From positions 84,111,433 through 84,175,432 of the forward strand of contig CAMZMU010000034.1 in assembly GCA_947311845.1 (NCBI GenBank): a stretch of 64,000 bases of DNA, written 5' to 3'. Within the stretch, counting starts at the first letter, position 1. Each line of letters starts with the position of its first letter. Origin of the DNA: Poa pratensis (taxonomy: Eukaryota > Streptophyta > Magnoliopsida > Poales > Poaceae). The notes under the pieces were generated by a model that saw only the letters and a program-made list of their open reading frames with translations, was not told where the DNA came from and did no database searches. A program made the position numbers and the translations under genes. Shown here one piece after another: positions 21,680-34,215 of the stretch.

Positions 21680-24192
21680 TCACAGGAACTTGGATACCAC
21701 GCGGCAGGATGTCCAGAAGGCTGCGGTTGCTGCTTTTAGAATCGCCGGATTCTGGTAGATACTGCAAGATACACAAGCAAAATCAGCACACAGCAACAGG
21801 AATAGCAAAAACGTACAGGCTCATCAAAAGCTTATTGAATTTTGCATGATGATGTGACTGATGCCCTCAAATCTGTATTGGTGCTTGCAGCACAATATTG
21901 TGCAGGGACTAACTGTCGGGCACTTATTGTCAGAGATGTTGGCATGCGACTAGGTGTATTCAATCGATATGTAGCATCAACGGATGCAACTCATCAGGTC
22001 CTAACTCTACCAATCCAGTGTCTGCTTTTGTTCGTGAAGTGATCTTGTCCTGTTGCCCTGATATGAAGATTAGTCTATGTTTGTTGCTTACAGAACATTT
22101 AGTTGTGATGAAATTCTGCCCTAACTTTTCAATCTTCAGTGGGAAGAAAAGTTTGCCCCTATGGTCCTAGAACAGATGGTTTGGGTTGATCTCCAAGGAG
22201 CCTCTAGAAGCATGTGAGGCTGACCCTGGCATATTAACGATGGGAAAAACTACATAGAAAATGCGCTTGCAATTGCCAGTTACTAAGGACAACTTACCCA
22301 ATAGCTGTCGCACTCCATGATGCTACATTATAAATTACTTGTGTTCCAGCCCATGCCTTCTGAAGTTTGCCTTTCCTCTTTTTAGTTGAAAACGTCTTGC
22401 TAAGGGCTGTCAAATGAAGGGTGGGGAATCTAACATGAGAAAACTTTCGACTAATCAACAACTTTCATCTGAATTAAGAAAGGAAAAGAAAATGTTACCT
22501 TCTTGAAGTTGATTGGGCGTCAATTCCTGTACAACATGAGTTTCCAGCATTAGAACTAAGAAATGATTAAAAAAAATGAGCGACATGAAATCCTCTACCA
22601 TGACATCTAGCAATAAAGGTACAAATCGACGCCTTCCCATGTTGATCTAGATTGTACAATGGAGTAAAGGACTAATGGTATGAAGCCTACCGCATGAAGA
22701 GTAGACATCATAGATCATACTGAACTATTGGTAATCCATGATCCCATTAAGTCATGTTTCTAACTTCTAGGAATAAATCTAATTATCCAGAACCTCAATA
22801 ATCACTGTAAAATAAGGATGATTTTTAGTCAGAATCCAAGATTTGATGGACATTTGTAAGCTGAGGATGATATTCGGGAAGGAGTACGTAAGAAAAGCAA
22901 CTACACAAAATAATTCAAGAGAAAGCACAAATCAGAGGTGAACTGAACTTTTGAATACCTTAGTCTCTTTCAGCGACAGCAAGTATGCAGCCATGAAGCA
23001 TGCAATCCCATCAACTATATCCTCCTGCTTAACGAGAACATATCCATCCTCCGAATCATCACTGACGTTAATACTCTTATCATCCCATATATCTGCCGCA
23101 GTTACGATATCCCATGATACGGTTTCATCTACTGTTACATGAGCAATTGTAGAACTGTTCAGTTGTCAGGTTTGATTGCAATTAGCGAATAAACGGGAAT
23201 TTTTAGCATTATGCGCCAAGGTCAGTTTTACGCATTGACTGTAAGGAAAATTATTTTTAAGATCTGGCTCCAGCAAAAGGTACTAACAGTTCACTGGGCG
23301 AATACGCACCTGCACCATTTTGGTATACTGACTTCTGAATGTTATCAAGCTTCTGAAGAAATTCAGGTGATTCAACCCTCGATTTGAGAAGATTACACAG
23401 CTGCAAAGTATGGGGTGCAGTACAAGAATTAGGACAGTCTCAGGACAAAAGTACACTGAAAACTCATATTTCTCTTTCCCTCTCTCTCAAAGTCCCAGTT
23501 TTCATATCAGTACATCTCCCTAATAAGTGCCTCAAAAAAAAGTACCAGCAAATAGTCTAGTCCATTCGAACTCGGGTACATTTCGTGCAAATTTAACTTA
23601 ATTCGAGGATGTTGTCGACCAGAGCTCGGTTTACAATTGCGCTGTTGTGTTTATTTATGAAGTTCCTACTTGGAAGAAGTCGTGAAAAGTAAATGGAATG
23701 ATGATTAGGTGAATTCCGATCACAATCCATTCCAACTGAAGAAACAGCCTGAATCGCTACAGTTTCGAGGGGCCCCCAATTATCCCAAATCGCCAACTGA
23801 TTGACCCACCGACGTCGCAATCCAAATTCTAAGCCTCTATCAGCACAAAATCGAGCCACGAGATCTCTCCCTCACGGCCTCACCTCGTCCGTCTCGTAGT
23901 CGGCGTCCGACGGCGGCGTCGTAGGCGGGCCCTCTCCGTCGCTACCGTCCCCACCGCCGGCCCCCTCCGCCCCTTCATCGTCCGGATCCTCCGCCTCCGT
24001 CCCGCCCCCGTCGCCGCCGGGGATCCGATCATCATCGGCCTCCTCGCGCATGAGCTCGAGCGCGCGCTGGCACTGCTCCAGCACGGTCTCGAGCGTCCTC
24101 CGCCGCAGCCTCAGCTCCGCGGCCTCCTGCCTCCCCGCGGCCGGCGACGACGAGGAGGACGCGGAGGAGGCCGCGGGCTCCATCGGAAACAA
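21680..24192 (-). CDS. Conserved plant protein of unknown function, 263 aa
   Basis: Six minus-strand exons join in frame with GT-AG borders: 24192-23884, 23400-23310, 23131-22959, 22526-22499, 22406-22298 and 21761-21680 (stop TGA 21682-21680). The product has a low-complexity Ala/Ser N-terminus, a charged helix (AELRLRRRTLETVLEQCQRA), an acidic Gly/Asp/Glu-rich linker, a middle domain (LCNLLKSRVESPEFLQKLDN; DSEDGYVLVKQEDIVDGIAC) and a C-terminal part with small hydrophobic residues (NPAILKAATAAFWTSC) that could associate with a membrane. A 28-nt micro-exon encodes ELTPNQLQE. I recognise this as the type of protein found as a single-copy unknown across plants, but cannot name a function. The first of two nearby Met codons is taken as the start; Met-4 is an alternative. 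No frame break is seen. Confidence 0.82.
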
Positions 24193-24705
24193 ACCCTAGG
24201 CGCGCTTCGCCCCGCGGATCGGCCTAGCCCGCGAGCGGGGGAGAGGGAGAAGGAGACGTGCGCTGGCTGTTGAGAGCCTGCCGGCCGGAGGGAGGAGTGT
24301 TGCGTTGCTGTGTTCGTTTCTTTTTCCCGGCGGCATCGGGATAAGACAGACGGTAGGTAGTGTGGCTCCGACGCTACGGGTGGGCCCGACGTGCGGCGGG
24401 GCCCGGACGCCGGGGAGACAGCGGCGGGGAACTGCGAGTGGCGATGCATCTGGGAGGAAGCTGTCACGTGAAGTTGACGTTGTAATAATTTACTACAAGT
24501 GCAATTAATTACTAGAAGGGGCTCAATCATTAGGGCGTGGCAAAACGTTCTTCTTATACTAGTGCTTTTTTTTTCTCTTCGGGAATGGAATCTACAGCTT
24601 TGACGTGTGATTCCTCTCTGCGCATCTGCTTCCACAAGATGATGTGAAAGCCGCCACACTCTTCACAACTTGATGCTACACAGAACAAAATGATAGCTGC
24701 GTGGT
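24193..24705 (-). promoter_or_regulatory. Upstream region of the 263-aa gene
   Basis: GC-rich sequence immediately upstream of the minus-strand start, then AT-rich sequence. It is the likely promoter and 5' UTR. No motif can be assigned with confidence. Confidence 0.35.
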
Positions 24706-25190
24706 TTAGAGCATCTCCACGTCGAGGTAGATGACGGTGGACGAGGAGGCAGCACGGGAGGTGGAGGCACCGCCACGCGAGATCCCCATGCCGCCGGAGG
24801 AGGACGCCAAGGCCAGCCGGTGCGTGGACTACCGCAATGTTGGCGCCGGCGTTAATGCGACTCTTGCTACCAGCGTGCCATCGTCTCGTTGCCTCGCCTC
24901 CCGTCGCGTTGTTTGGGAAACCGTCCGGCGAGTACGTGCCATTAATCGACGGAACAGCCTCCTCACGACCTAATAAACCACGGCACACCCATTGTGTGTC
25001 TATGACATGTGGGCTTCGTCTGTCGGTGGCCTTGTACTGCCACTGCCTGGCGTACCCAAGCAAAACCCCCAAGTTTGGGGTCCCTCTCGGGGTGCCGCAC
25101 AGAAATTGAGCCAGGCCAGACATGTGGAGAGGCGGTGTGACCGTCTTTCGTATCTGAACCGCAATGGGCCTTTGGTGCCGGTGGAAATGA
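24706..25190. mobile_element. Second Harbinger-like DNA element fragment
   Basis: It starts AGAGCATCTCCAC and shares several blocks with 20300-20755. The GC-rich frames inside are not supported as genes. The right border is approximate. Confidence 0.42.
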
Positions 25191-25875
25191 TCGAACGGGG
25201 ACAAGTAGTCAACAGAAGTATCCGGTGCAGATGAGCCAGAAAAAGCACACGGCACACTGCAATGCCTTGCTACAGCAGTCCATTCAGGGTTAGCTTGGTG
25301 ATAAACAATGGTTTACGCCAAGAAAAGCTAATACGCAACGGAGGCTAGTGTTCTGGAATGAACAAAAGAATTGAGGGATAACTTGCAGCAAAGCCACTAC
25401 TCCACTTGCACGCAGGAAATGTGGCTACCCTTTGACAGCAGCAGATCTATTGACGGCTCTGTCGCAATAGTGCAATACACTACAGCAAGTGGCCAAGTGC
25501 CACAGGTGACTTCCTTGTACTTGTTCATACAGCAAAATGACATTTTATCGGGAAAAAATACAGCAAAATGACATAGCTAGCGGCGGATGGGCAAGACAAG
25601 ACTAGTGAGATCACGGATGGCACACTGAGTCACTGACATACAGGGTCCATCAGAGAAAAAAACTTCACATTTGCATTGAAATTCTCCTGCTACAGCTGAT
25701 TCTGGGGTCAGCGAGAATCTACACACAGATTATTCTAACAATGGTGTAATAACAAGAGAAGGTAGTCGGTACAATCCCACTATAGTCAGACCGGACGGTC
25801 GTTACAACTGGTATGCGACTCGGCAATGGAAACCAGGTACAAGAGGTATGTACAGAAGGAGGGGCAAAGACTAAC
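25191..25875 (-). other. 3' flank of the WD40-like gene
   Basis: No coding signal. This likely contains the 3' UTR of the minus-strand gene that ends at 25876. Confidence 0.4.
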
Positions 25876-28800
25876 TCAATTAGACCACACATGCACCAGA
25901 CCTCTGCTGTTTCCGGTGTAGATCTCGTTGTGGTCCTCGTCATAGAAGAGCGCAGTGATGTCCTCCAGGGCGTCCGCGACGGTGCTCCGGACCGTCGACC
26001 TGCTGCTGTCGCCTCTCCTCCGAGGAGCGACGGTGAGGCTGGGGTCGAGGGCGGAGATCTTGGCGATGCACTTCCCCGTGAAGATGTTGCTCATGTTGAT
26101 CGATCCCACTACGGAGGAGATTCAGTCAAGTTATTACAGCAGGTCTCTTATAGCATGTAAAACTAATGCATGGTGAGGTTATTACCTTCCCGGGCTTCCC
26201 CGTCGGCATCGTTTGTGACACCTCTTGAAACTTTACAGTATGAGATGATCAGGTCCTGGTCGGCGGTGATGTATATATTATTGGTGTTGCAGTTAGGATG
26301 CCATAGTTCATGGTCATCGAACGATGTTACTAGCTCTCCACGGAAGTTCCACGCAGCAACTGTTCTATTGCAGAATGTCAGGAACAGATTGTTTTCATAG
26401 AGGAAGATGAATGCTGAAGGGGTCATGAACTCTGTTTTGTTCACCTCAATCAGATCAGAGTTTCTGACCTGGACAGAGACCAAAGTTAGCTCAAAATTTG
26501 TCGCTAAAAAAACTTTAGCTCAAAATTAAGGCATAAATGTTGCTGGCACAAGTAGACCAAACAATAGCGACGTACATCGATAATCTGTAGATTTTCCTTG
26601 TCCTGCTTCACAAGAAGTTTTTCATTGAACTGCTCGATGAAGTCAACCTTTCTGTTTCGATGCAGCAACTGAGTGAAGGTTTTCAGTGGTGTTCCATCCT
26701 CAATTGACACAATCATTAGTGGAACATGATTTGTTGCCTTCTGGTATATCACAAGCATGATTCCAGGGCTGGTAAAAGAAGATTTGTAATGTAAGAACAT
26801 GCCATGAACCATATAGGTGAAAGATGAATACTATCAGAAGTTCGCGGCAACCAAACCTTATCTTGATCTCCTGGATGTCCTTGTCACATATAGAATACAG
26901 AAAGTTGTAATTCTTTAGATCAAAAACTTTGTAGGTACTGCAGCGGAGGAACATTTAAACAATTCAACACATGACTGCTGCCAGACTACAAAGCAAAACA
27001 AAAAAAATGTAACTTACCTATCATGTGCTGAAAAAGTTAATACTTTGCCATTAACATCGTCAAACTCAACAAAGCCAGGATATTTGAGTGATTCAGATTC
27101 GAATAAAGGAAATCCATCATGTAGCTGGCCTCTCCGGATGTATCTAAAATGCAGTTGCAAAAAGAGAGAAGAACAATTACCCAAAGCAAATATGAAGAAA
27201 GGATAAAACTGCTGCTACTATGAAATTAGCTATCAAATTGATCACATGAATAAAGGCCGTGAAAAAGAGAAACATAGAAACGAGCAAACGGCTGTTGAAA
27301 TAAAGATCAGCATTTTAGTACAAAAAATGTTGGAATACATAGACTGGCCTAAGAAGAAACGGTTAAAGTCTCTTACTCTATTGGAGTTGTTCTGCACTTC
27401 AGCGAACTGAAGCGATCTGATTCGTAAACTGAAACAGTGATAATGGAGTCGTTGTTTTTATTATAGAACAAGCTCCTAATCACTTCATCGGGACTTATAT
27501 TCAAATGGCATATGTGTTTGTTTGTTGCTGCCAACATGATGAGAAGGTTTATCAGGAACATAACATAACAGAGCAAAATCAATTAGCGTAGAAGAATGAG
27601 ACTTACTACGACTAAATGCACCACAAACACCAGATTCGGCAAGTGAAAATATTAAATCTCTTGCAGCAACGATCTCAATAATCTTCCTTCTGCTCCACTG
27701 CAATGGCAGCAGGGCAATACCATCGCCATATGTGTCGTATTCTTCCTGCACAACCAAATTAAAGGCATACACTTTTTAATCAGTTATATATCTCCAAGCT
27801 ACTAGTTATGTGAAAAACATATATATGGTATAGCCGTATAGGTATAAGTCAAGTCGTCATTCGTCAACCACTCCAGAAAGTTTATAGAGCTCACATCAAG
27901 TTACTTTCAGCCCCTTCAGTTTTCAATGACCCCGACGTATCCAATTGTCGCACAAGTTGCTACGGAAAACATGCTACGAAGAATCCCAACACAACCAACT
28001 ACCATTAGCTGAGTTGCATAAGATAGTTAATCTGATTTTGACTTGGTATAGAAAAACATAAAAGACTACAACATAAGCCGTATCAAGCTTTGTGGTGCCA
28101 TGGATGTATCCATTTACCTTTTTAGCTCATCCAGTTCATGATTGGAACATTTAACTCTCGAGGGATGAGCCGCAGTATAAAAATACCAGACCAGACCAGT
28201 GGTCCAACAACTGGCAATTGTGCCTGGTCTGGTCTGGCTCAGCCCAGGGACTATTTTCAGAAAAATAAATGGTACAAAATAACATTTTGCTTATGGAAAT
28301 ATAGAGTGTCAGACTCCAATTTTTATTTATGGCGGCAAAACCAGTGTTCAAACTCATGAACTCATCAGGTATGGTTGGGAGGTAATAGAGCAGACATTAT
28401 TGACCCGTGGATGGCATGACAGTCCAACAGTTGCACCAGACACCTTGCCAGTTCACTCACCCATCTGGATTACAAACTATTGCTATGCATAGAAAGTTTA
28501 TAAAGCTTGTTATCAAGTTACTTTCAGCCCCTTCAGTTTTCAATGACCCCGATGTATCCAATTGTCGCACAATTTGCTACGGAAAACATGCTACGAAGAA
28601 TCCCAACACAACCAACCAACTACCATGAGCTGAATTGCTGATAGAAGATCCAACCCTATTTGAATACAGAGAATCCTTGCACTCACTATTGATTTCCGAT
28701 GTGAAGAAAAAAAGGGCCAGGGCATTGATATTAATTGTCAGTTTTCGACAGTAGAGTCATTAGCAGGTCATGTTCTCTAACAGAATTCGCAGATCTAGCC

Positions 28801-30470
28801 CCATCACCTTCAGCCTCATCCACACATGTTCAGGTCACCAGATTACCAGTGCTCTAATTTGGTAGGCATCGCTATTTGATAACAAGGATCAAGTCTGAGT
28901 GTAGATCGTCTAGCACAACAACCCTAGCGACATCATTCTTGTCCGATCAGTCATTTGATGGTAGCATCAAGTCCAAGGCTAGCATAGCAACCATAGCCAC
29001 ATCATGTTTTTCTTTCTCCGATCAGCAGGCAGAAGTGAATTTCTGTTTTTCAAAGCGCCACTAGGCTGCGAGGGAGAATCCTCCTAGGATGAGTGAGGGG
29101 AGAACGGACCTGGAGCTGGATGTTGCGGAATTTCTCAGGGCAGGAGAAGGCGGAGGTGGAGGGGCGGTGGTCTCCGCCTATCTCACGACGCATGAACTTC
29201 CGCACCGTGTCCGCCTGGTCGCACCGCGGCGGCTTGAGGTGCTCAGAGTACTTTTGCCGTGGCGCGCGCAGTATAAATACCAGACCAGTGGTTCAACAGG
29301 AACTGACAATTGTGCCTGGTTTGGTCTGGCTCAGGCCAGGGACTATTTTCAGAAAAATAAATGGTACAAACATAACAGTTTGCTTATGGAAATGTAGAGT
29401 GTCAGGCTCCAATTTTTATTTATGGCGGCAAAACCAGTGTTCGAACTCATGAACTCATCAGGTAAGGTTGGGAGGTAATAGAGCAGACACTATTGACCCA
29501 GGGATGGCATGACGATCCAACAGTTGAACCAGACACCTTGCCAGTTCACTCACCGCTCTGGATTTCAAAACTACTATGCATAGAAGCACCTGGGGACTGG
29601 TATAAGTATATGTCAAGTCGCCAACCACTCCAGAAAGTTTATAAAGCTCATCATCAAGTTATTTTCAGCCCCTTCAGTTTTCAATGACCCCGATGTATCC
29701 AATTGTCGCACAAGGTGCTACGGAAAACATGCTACGAAGAATCCCAACACAACCAACTACCATGAGCTGAATTTCTGATAGAAGATCAAACCGTATTTGA
29801 ATGCAGAAAATCCTTGCACTCACTACTGATCTCCTACATGCAGAAAACTAGGGCCAGGACATTAAGATAACTGCCAGCTTTCGACAGTACAGTCGTTAGC
29901 AGGTTATGTTCTCTAACAGAATCCCCAGATCTAGCCACATCCACACCTTGTTATAAGCACCTTCTTCAGGTCACCAAGTTACTAGTACTATAATTTTATA
30001 AGAATCGTTATTTGAAGGATCGATTCGGCCGAAAATCGCCTAGCACAACAACCCTGGCCACATCATTCTTCTCCGGTCAGTCATTTGATGATAGCATCAA
30101 GTCGAAGTAGCAACCCTAGCCACATCGTGTTTTTTTTTCTCCGATCAGCAGGCAGAAGTGAATTTCTATTTTCCAGAGCGCCACTAGACTGCCAGGGAGA
30201 ATCCTCCTAGGAGGGAGTGAGGGGAGCGCAGACCTGGAGCTGGAAGTTGCGGAATTTCTCGGGGCAGGAGAAGGCGGAGGTGGAGGGGGCCGCGGGGCGC
30301 GGGGGCCGGCGGTGGCCGCCGCCGATCTCGCGGCGCATGAACTTCCGCACGGTGTCCGCCGGGTCGCGCCGCGGGGGCTTGCGGCGTTCGGCGGACTTCT
30401 TCTGCCGCGCGGCGCGCGCGGCGGTGACGCGGAGGCGCACGCGCGTCCCGGGCTTGTGGTGGTGGTCCAT
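25876..30470 (-). CDS. WD40-like beta-propeller protein, 480 aa
   Basis: Eight minus-strand exons join in frame with GT-AG borders: 30470-30234, 27745-27607, 27527-27377, 27143-27018, 26937-26857, 26768-26576, 26468-26186 and 26108-25876 (stop TGA 25878-25876). Exon 1 encodes a very basic N-terminus starting MDHHHKPGTRVRLRV and ending EKFRNFQLQ. The rest consists of beta-rich repeats, e.g. KVFDLKNYNFLYSICDKD, AAWNFRGELVTSFDDHELW and the C-terminal YTGNSRGLVHVWSN, whose VHVW ending is typical of a WD-type blade. The composition suggests one propeller with divergent blades, a scaffold rather than an enzyme. It is conserved in plants to my knowledge, but I do not know its function. Intron 1 is long (about 2.5 kb) and contains a tandem duplication that includes a copy of exon 1. 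The start is chosen as the first Met in the frame that splices to exon 2. Confidence 0.8.
27835..28015. repeat. Third partial copy of the intron-1 duplicated segment
   Basis: The block with CAGCCCCTTCAGTTTTCAATG and the following CAATTGTCGCACAA recurs near 28530 and 29670 with a few differences. This copy contains only that part. Confidence 0.7.
28168..29268. repeat. Tandem duplication unit 1 in intron 1
   Basis: It runs from GCAGTATAAAAATACCAG to the truncated exon-1 copy. It matches 29269-30420 over its length at high identity with indels, in direct orientation. Confidence 0.8.
29110..29268 (-). pseudogene. Duplicate of exon 1 of the WD40-like gene (start codon missing)
   Basis: On the minus strand this copy encodes TVRKFMRREIGGDHR and ends EKFRNIQLQ followed by a preserved donor (CAG then GTCCGT). 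The frame is open throughout and in the same phase as exon 1. The 5' part with MDHHHKPG is missing at the duplication breakpoint (about 29268). An internal Met (KFMRRE) could serve as a start if a transcript began upstream. Whether it is used is unknown. Confidence 0.7.
29269..30420. repeat. Tandem duplication unit 2 (contains the true exon 1)
   Basis: Direct repeat of 28168-29268 starting GCAGTATAAATACCAG. It includes most of exon 1 and the intron sequence following it. Confidence 0.8.
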
Positions 30471-31576
30471 GGCGCCGGCGGAGTAGTGCGGGACCGGTAG
30501 GCAGGAGCGGAGGAGGCGCGGGCAGTTTTGGGGTTAGGGTTTTGGGGGAAACGCCATGGGAGGGAGTGGAGGTGTGCACGGATGGAGATGGCACGGGAGG
30601 AAGATGATGGGAGGGGGCAAATGGGGAACAAAGTATATTTATCGATCGAGAGTAATGCTTCCCAAAAAGAGTCCAGTCGATGATTAGCGAGTGCCTCGCG
30701 CGAATTTTTAAAAGTAGAATTGCATTCCCATTTTATAGGCTCCAGTTTGATATTGGTGTTTGAAAAATATTACAGTGATGTTTAGTGGGGGAAGCAGTTT
30801 ACTGAACGATTTGAAAGACTACAAAATGATGCATGTTGATGATCTTGCAAGTATAAAGTTGTTTAGTCTTTGTGATATGCTTAATTTATGAACGATGTTG
30901 CAGGAAAAGTCAAGAATGAGGCAAAGCTTTTGCCTCCGTTTCGAAAAAAAGTCTTGAAAAGGGAGTGGAGCTGATCAAAAGGGTGATGCGTGAAGCATTT
31001 TCAAAATACTCATGAATGGGCTCCGCAACGGCGAGGCTGGTGAACTAACTTTGTCGATTGTTGTTGTTATGTAGGGCGACTGTTCGTCTTCCTGATGTTT
31101 TCCATGTTTTGATGCTTTGTCTCGGTTACATGCATTTTGATTCGGTTGTATGCTGGGTTATCCTTTTTGTTCAGAGTTTGATTGATTATTGTGTTATGTG
31201 CTCGTACAAAACTGTACAGTTTGTTTATATAAAACCTATGTGGGAGTTAGTTTCCTCAACAAAAAACTGATAATTGTGACACGTTAGACATAGTGGCCCG
31301 GTGGCATGGCAAATGTGGTTGTGAGTACTCCCGCAGAGCGAGTTTGTTGGCTTTTTCTGCAACTCGTCTCTTAAACACACCCGTACAACAAACTATACTA
31401 ACAAGGCATTCAATTCGAAGTTCTGTCTCTTAGACGAGCTAATAAAGGACTACAGAAACCCTTGGAGCTAACACACTAAAGGGATAATACCAGCATAACT
31501 TTCACTAAATGGGGTAATTAAGAACTTATGCAACCTCCACTGAATGGGGTAAGCAGTATAAAACATGCCTTGCCGC
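30471..31576 (-). promoter_or_regulatory. Promoter region of the WD40-like gene and flank
   Basis: The first about 170 bases are GC-rich 5' UTR or promoter. A short stretch (about 30590-30635) recurs at about 32993-33037 next to a transposon end. The remainder is AT-rich with no supported gene. Confidence 0.4.
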
Positions 31577-32682
31577 AGCATCATTGTCGTGAACAAAACG
31601 ATATATAAAAAATAATTAAAAATAAAGGGCAGATACTGAATTGGCAGTTATGCTAAGTTAAGTTATAGATGCAAACGTGGAACGTCATAAAGATGACCGA
31701 AGTCTTTCATAACCTATCTACTGCTACAGAAAGCTCATTTTTCAAATGAGATTTCTAGAAAATAGAAAAGATATGCAACACTAGGCAACATTTGGCCTCA
31801 AACGGAACAAAAATAAACCCTAGTATTTACAAATTCTAAACTCTAACTTTCAATCTTCTACTACAAAACAAATGCCGATGTTGCCATTTGGCAGAATGAA
31901 TGATGCTATGTCGTGACACACTTGACAACATATAGATGCTCCTACCGTCTTCGCCGTGGTGTGTGCCCACACATTGTGAGCAGATGGACGTCACCGGCTC
32001 CCTCTAAGAAAATAGTTGGATCTTTGATATCCTCGGGATTCCGAATCTGAGTCTGATATGTCCAATGCATTGTTGAATTTAGCATCATCAAAGACACTCT
32101 AATTTAATGGTCTTGCATAGAGAATAATTATATTTCTTGTATAAAATTATGTTTGATTATCTTCATATGCATTATCTACAAAATTTCATGTATGAAAGTT
32201 GTTTAAATACTCTACGGGTAAATAACACTCGACTACTCGAGTACTTATTAGCAACTCCCCATCTTCATAAAAAATCATCATAGTTAAAATGAGGAACGGT
32301 AGATAACAAAATAAAGATATAATTTCCAATCGAGTTATTTTGGAAGGTGAAAGATGCTTTCGAAATTTCACGCACCACATTAAACGAAGAGATCTTGATT
32401 CGGTTTCAAATGGTAGCATATACCTCGATATCACGAAGTGAACTCTTGAACCATGCATCAACTAGTGTCTCGAACCAATAATACAAGTATGTGGCCTATT
32501 GTTGGGAGCATGGTTGTACCTCCTCTCTCACCAAGTTTGAATTCCAGTATTGAGAATTGACACAACCTATTTTAGATTGAAAATGGTACGTTTCTATGCA
32601 TTTATTGACTGACCGCAAGGTGTCTATACTTTTCGATTGTGTGCAGCTGTCACGGATATGGTGTCGTAAATGTTGTATGTGC
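31577..32682. repeat. Duplicated non-coding block, copy 1
   Basis: It starts GCAGCATCATTGTCGTGAAC and ends near GCAGCTGTCACGGATATGG. It aligns with 33238-34215 at high identity. Copy 1 has about 105 extra bases (32157-32263). I see no coding domain; the origin is unknown. Confidence 0.8.
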
Positions 32683-32699
32683 GGCAAGGGGAAGGGCAA

Positions 32700-32990
32700 G
32701 GCTCCGATGTGATCTTTGTCGATTTTATGTTTATATTACTTTTGTAATATGTATGTGATCCGACGAACTTGTGTCGGACACAGATGAACCGATGCTACTA
32801 TCTATCTATCTATGTGTATATTGATCTATGTTGCATGCTTCGTATGGTTTTGGGGGTTTGGTTTGAGTAGGACGGCTGGAGTGGCCATATTTTGGGGGTT
32901 GTACGGTCGCTATCCGCGGACACGCCCAGACGTGTCCGCGGACAGTTTGGGGGCCAAATTTGGCAACCCCGGTTGGAGATGCTGTTAGAT
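32700..32990. mobile_element. Harbinger-like element end between the duplicated blocks
   Basis: The stretch ends TTGGAGATGCTGTTAG, the typical inverted GAGCATCTCC terminus, and carries the palindrome-like CCGCGGACACG...CGTGTCCGCGG. A (CTAT) microsatellite of about four units lies near 32800. The other end is not clear. Confidence 0.4.
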
Positions 32991-33237
32991 AGCATGGAAG
33001 GAAGATGGTGGGAGAGGGGCAAATGGGGAACAAAGTAGGGTCCGCCTAGGGCGCAGTCGGCTGACGCCATCTCTTCTTCCTCAACTTCAGCGAGCTCGCT
33101 TCCCCCCGCAGCCACCGTCGTCTTAACCATCGTAGTAGTAGCCACAAACGCGACACCTACTACTCGCCAAACCTCCACCGCTCCGCCTCTAGAAGTTAAC
33201 AAGCCAGCCATCCTCCAGACCTTGGCTTCCTCCTTGC
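32991..33237. other. Copy of WD40-gene upstream sequence plus GC-rich segment
   Basis: About 45 bases (GGAAGATGGTGGGAGAGG onward) resemble 30590-30635. The rest is GC-rich without a supported gene. Confidence 0.4.
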
Positions 33238-34215
33238 AGCTTCACTGTCGTGAACAAAAAAGAAAATGTAAATAATAACAAAAAAAGGGCTGATATTGAA
33301 TTGGCAGTTATGCTAAATTAAATTATAGATGCAAACGTGGAACATCATAAAGATGACCGAAGTCTTGCATAACCTATGTACTGCTACAGAGAGCTCATGT
33401 TTCAAATGAGATTTCTATAAAAGAGAAAGGATATGCAACACTAGGCAACATTTGGCCTGAAAAGGAACAAAAATAAACCCTAGTATTTGCAAATTCTAAG
33501 CTCTAACTTTCAATCTTATTGCACAAAACAGATGTCGATGTTGCCATTTTGCGAAATGAATGAGGCTATGCCTTGAAGCACTTGACAACATATAGATGCT
33601 CCTACCGTCTTCGCCGCGGTGTGCCCACGCATTGCGAGCATACGGACGGTCGGCGGCGCCCTCTAAGAAAATAGTTGGATCTTTGATATCACTGGGACCC
33701 GAATCCGAGTCCGATATGTCCAAGGCATTGTCGAATTTGGCATCATCAAAGACACCCTAATTCAATGGTGTTAAATAGAGAATACTTCTATTTCTTGTAT
33801 AAAATTATGTTTGAAAATTATCATAGTTAAAATGGGGAGCGGTGGATAACAACATAAAGATATGATTTTCAATCGGGCTATTTTGGAATGTGAAAGATGC
33901 TTTCGAAATTTCACGCACGACATTTAACAAAGAGATCTTGATTTGGTTTCAAATGGTAGCATATATCTGGGTATCACTAAGTGAACTCTTGAACACCGTG
34001 CATCAACTAGTGTCTTTCTCGAACCAATGATACGAGTATGTGGCCTATTGTTGGGAGTATGGTTGTTCCTCCTCTCTCACCAAGTGTGACTCCAGCAATG
34101 AGTATTAAGTATTGACACAACCTATTTTAGACTGAATAGGGTACGTTTCTCATATTTAGTTACTGCCTGAAAGGTGTTTCTGATGCTTTTCGATTGTGTA
34201 TGCAGCTGTCACGGA
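33238..34215. repeat. Duplicated non-coding block, copy 2
   Basis: Second copy of 31577-32682 in the same orientation, starting GCAGCTTCACTGTCGTGAAC. It has scattered substitutions and lacks about 105 bases near 33815. Confidence 0.8.
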
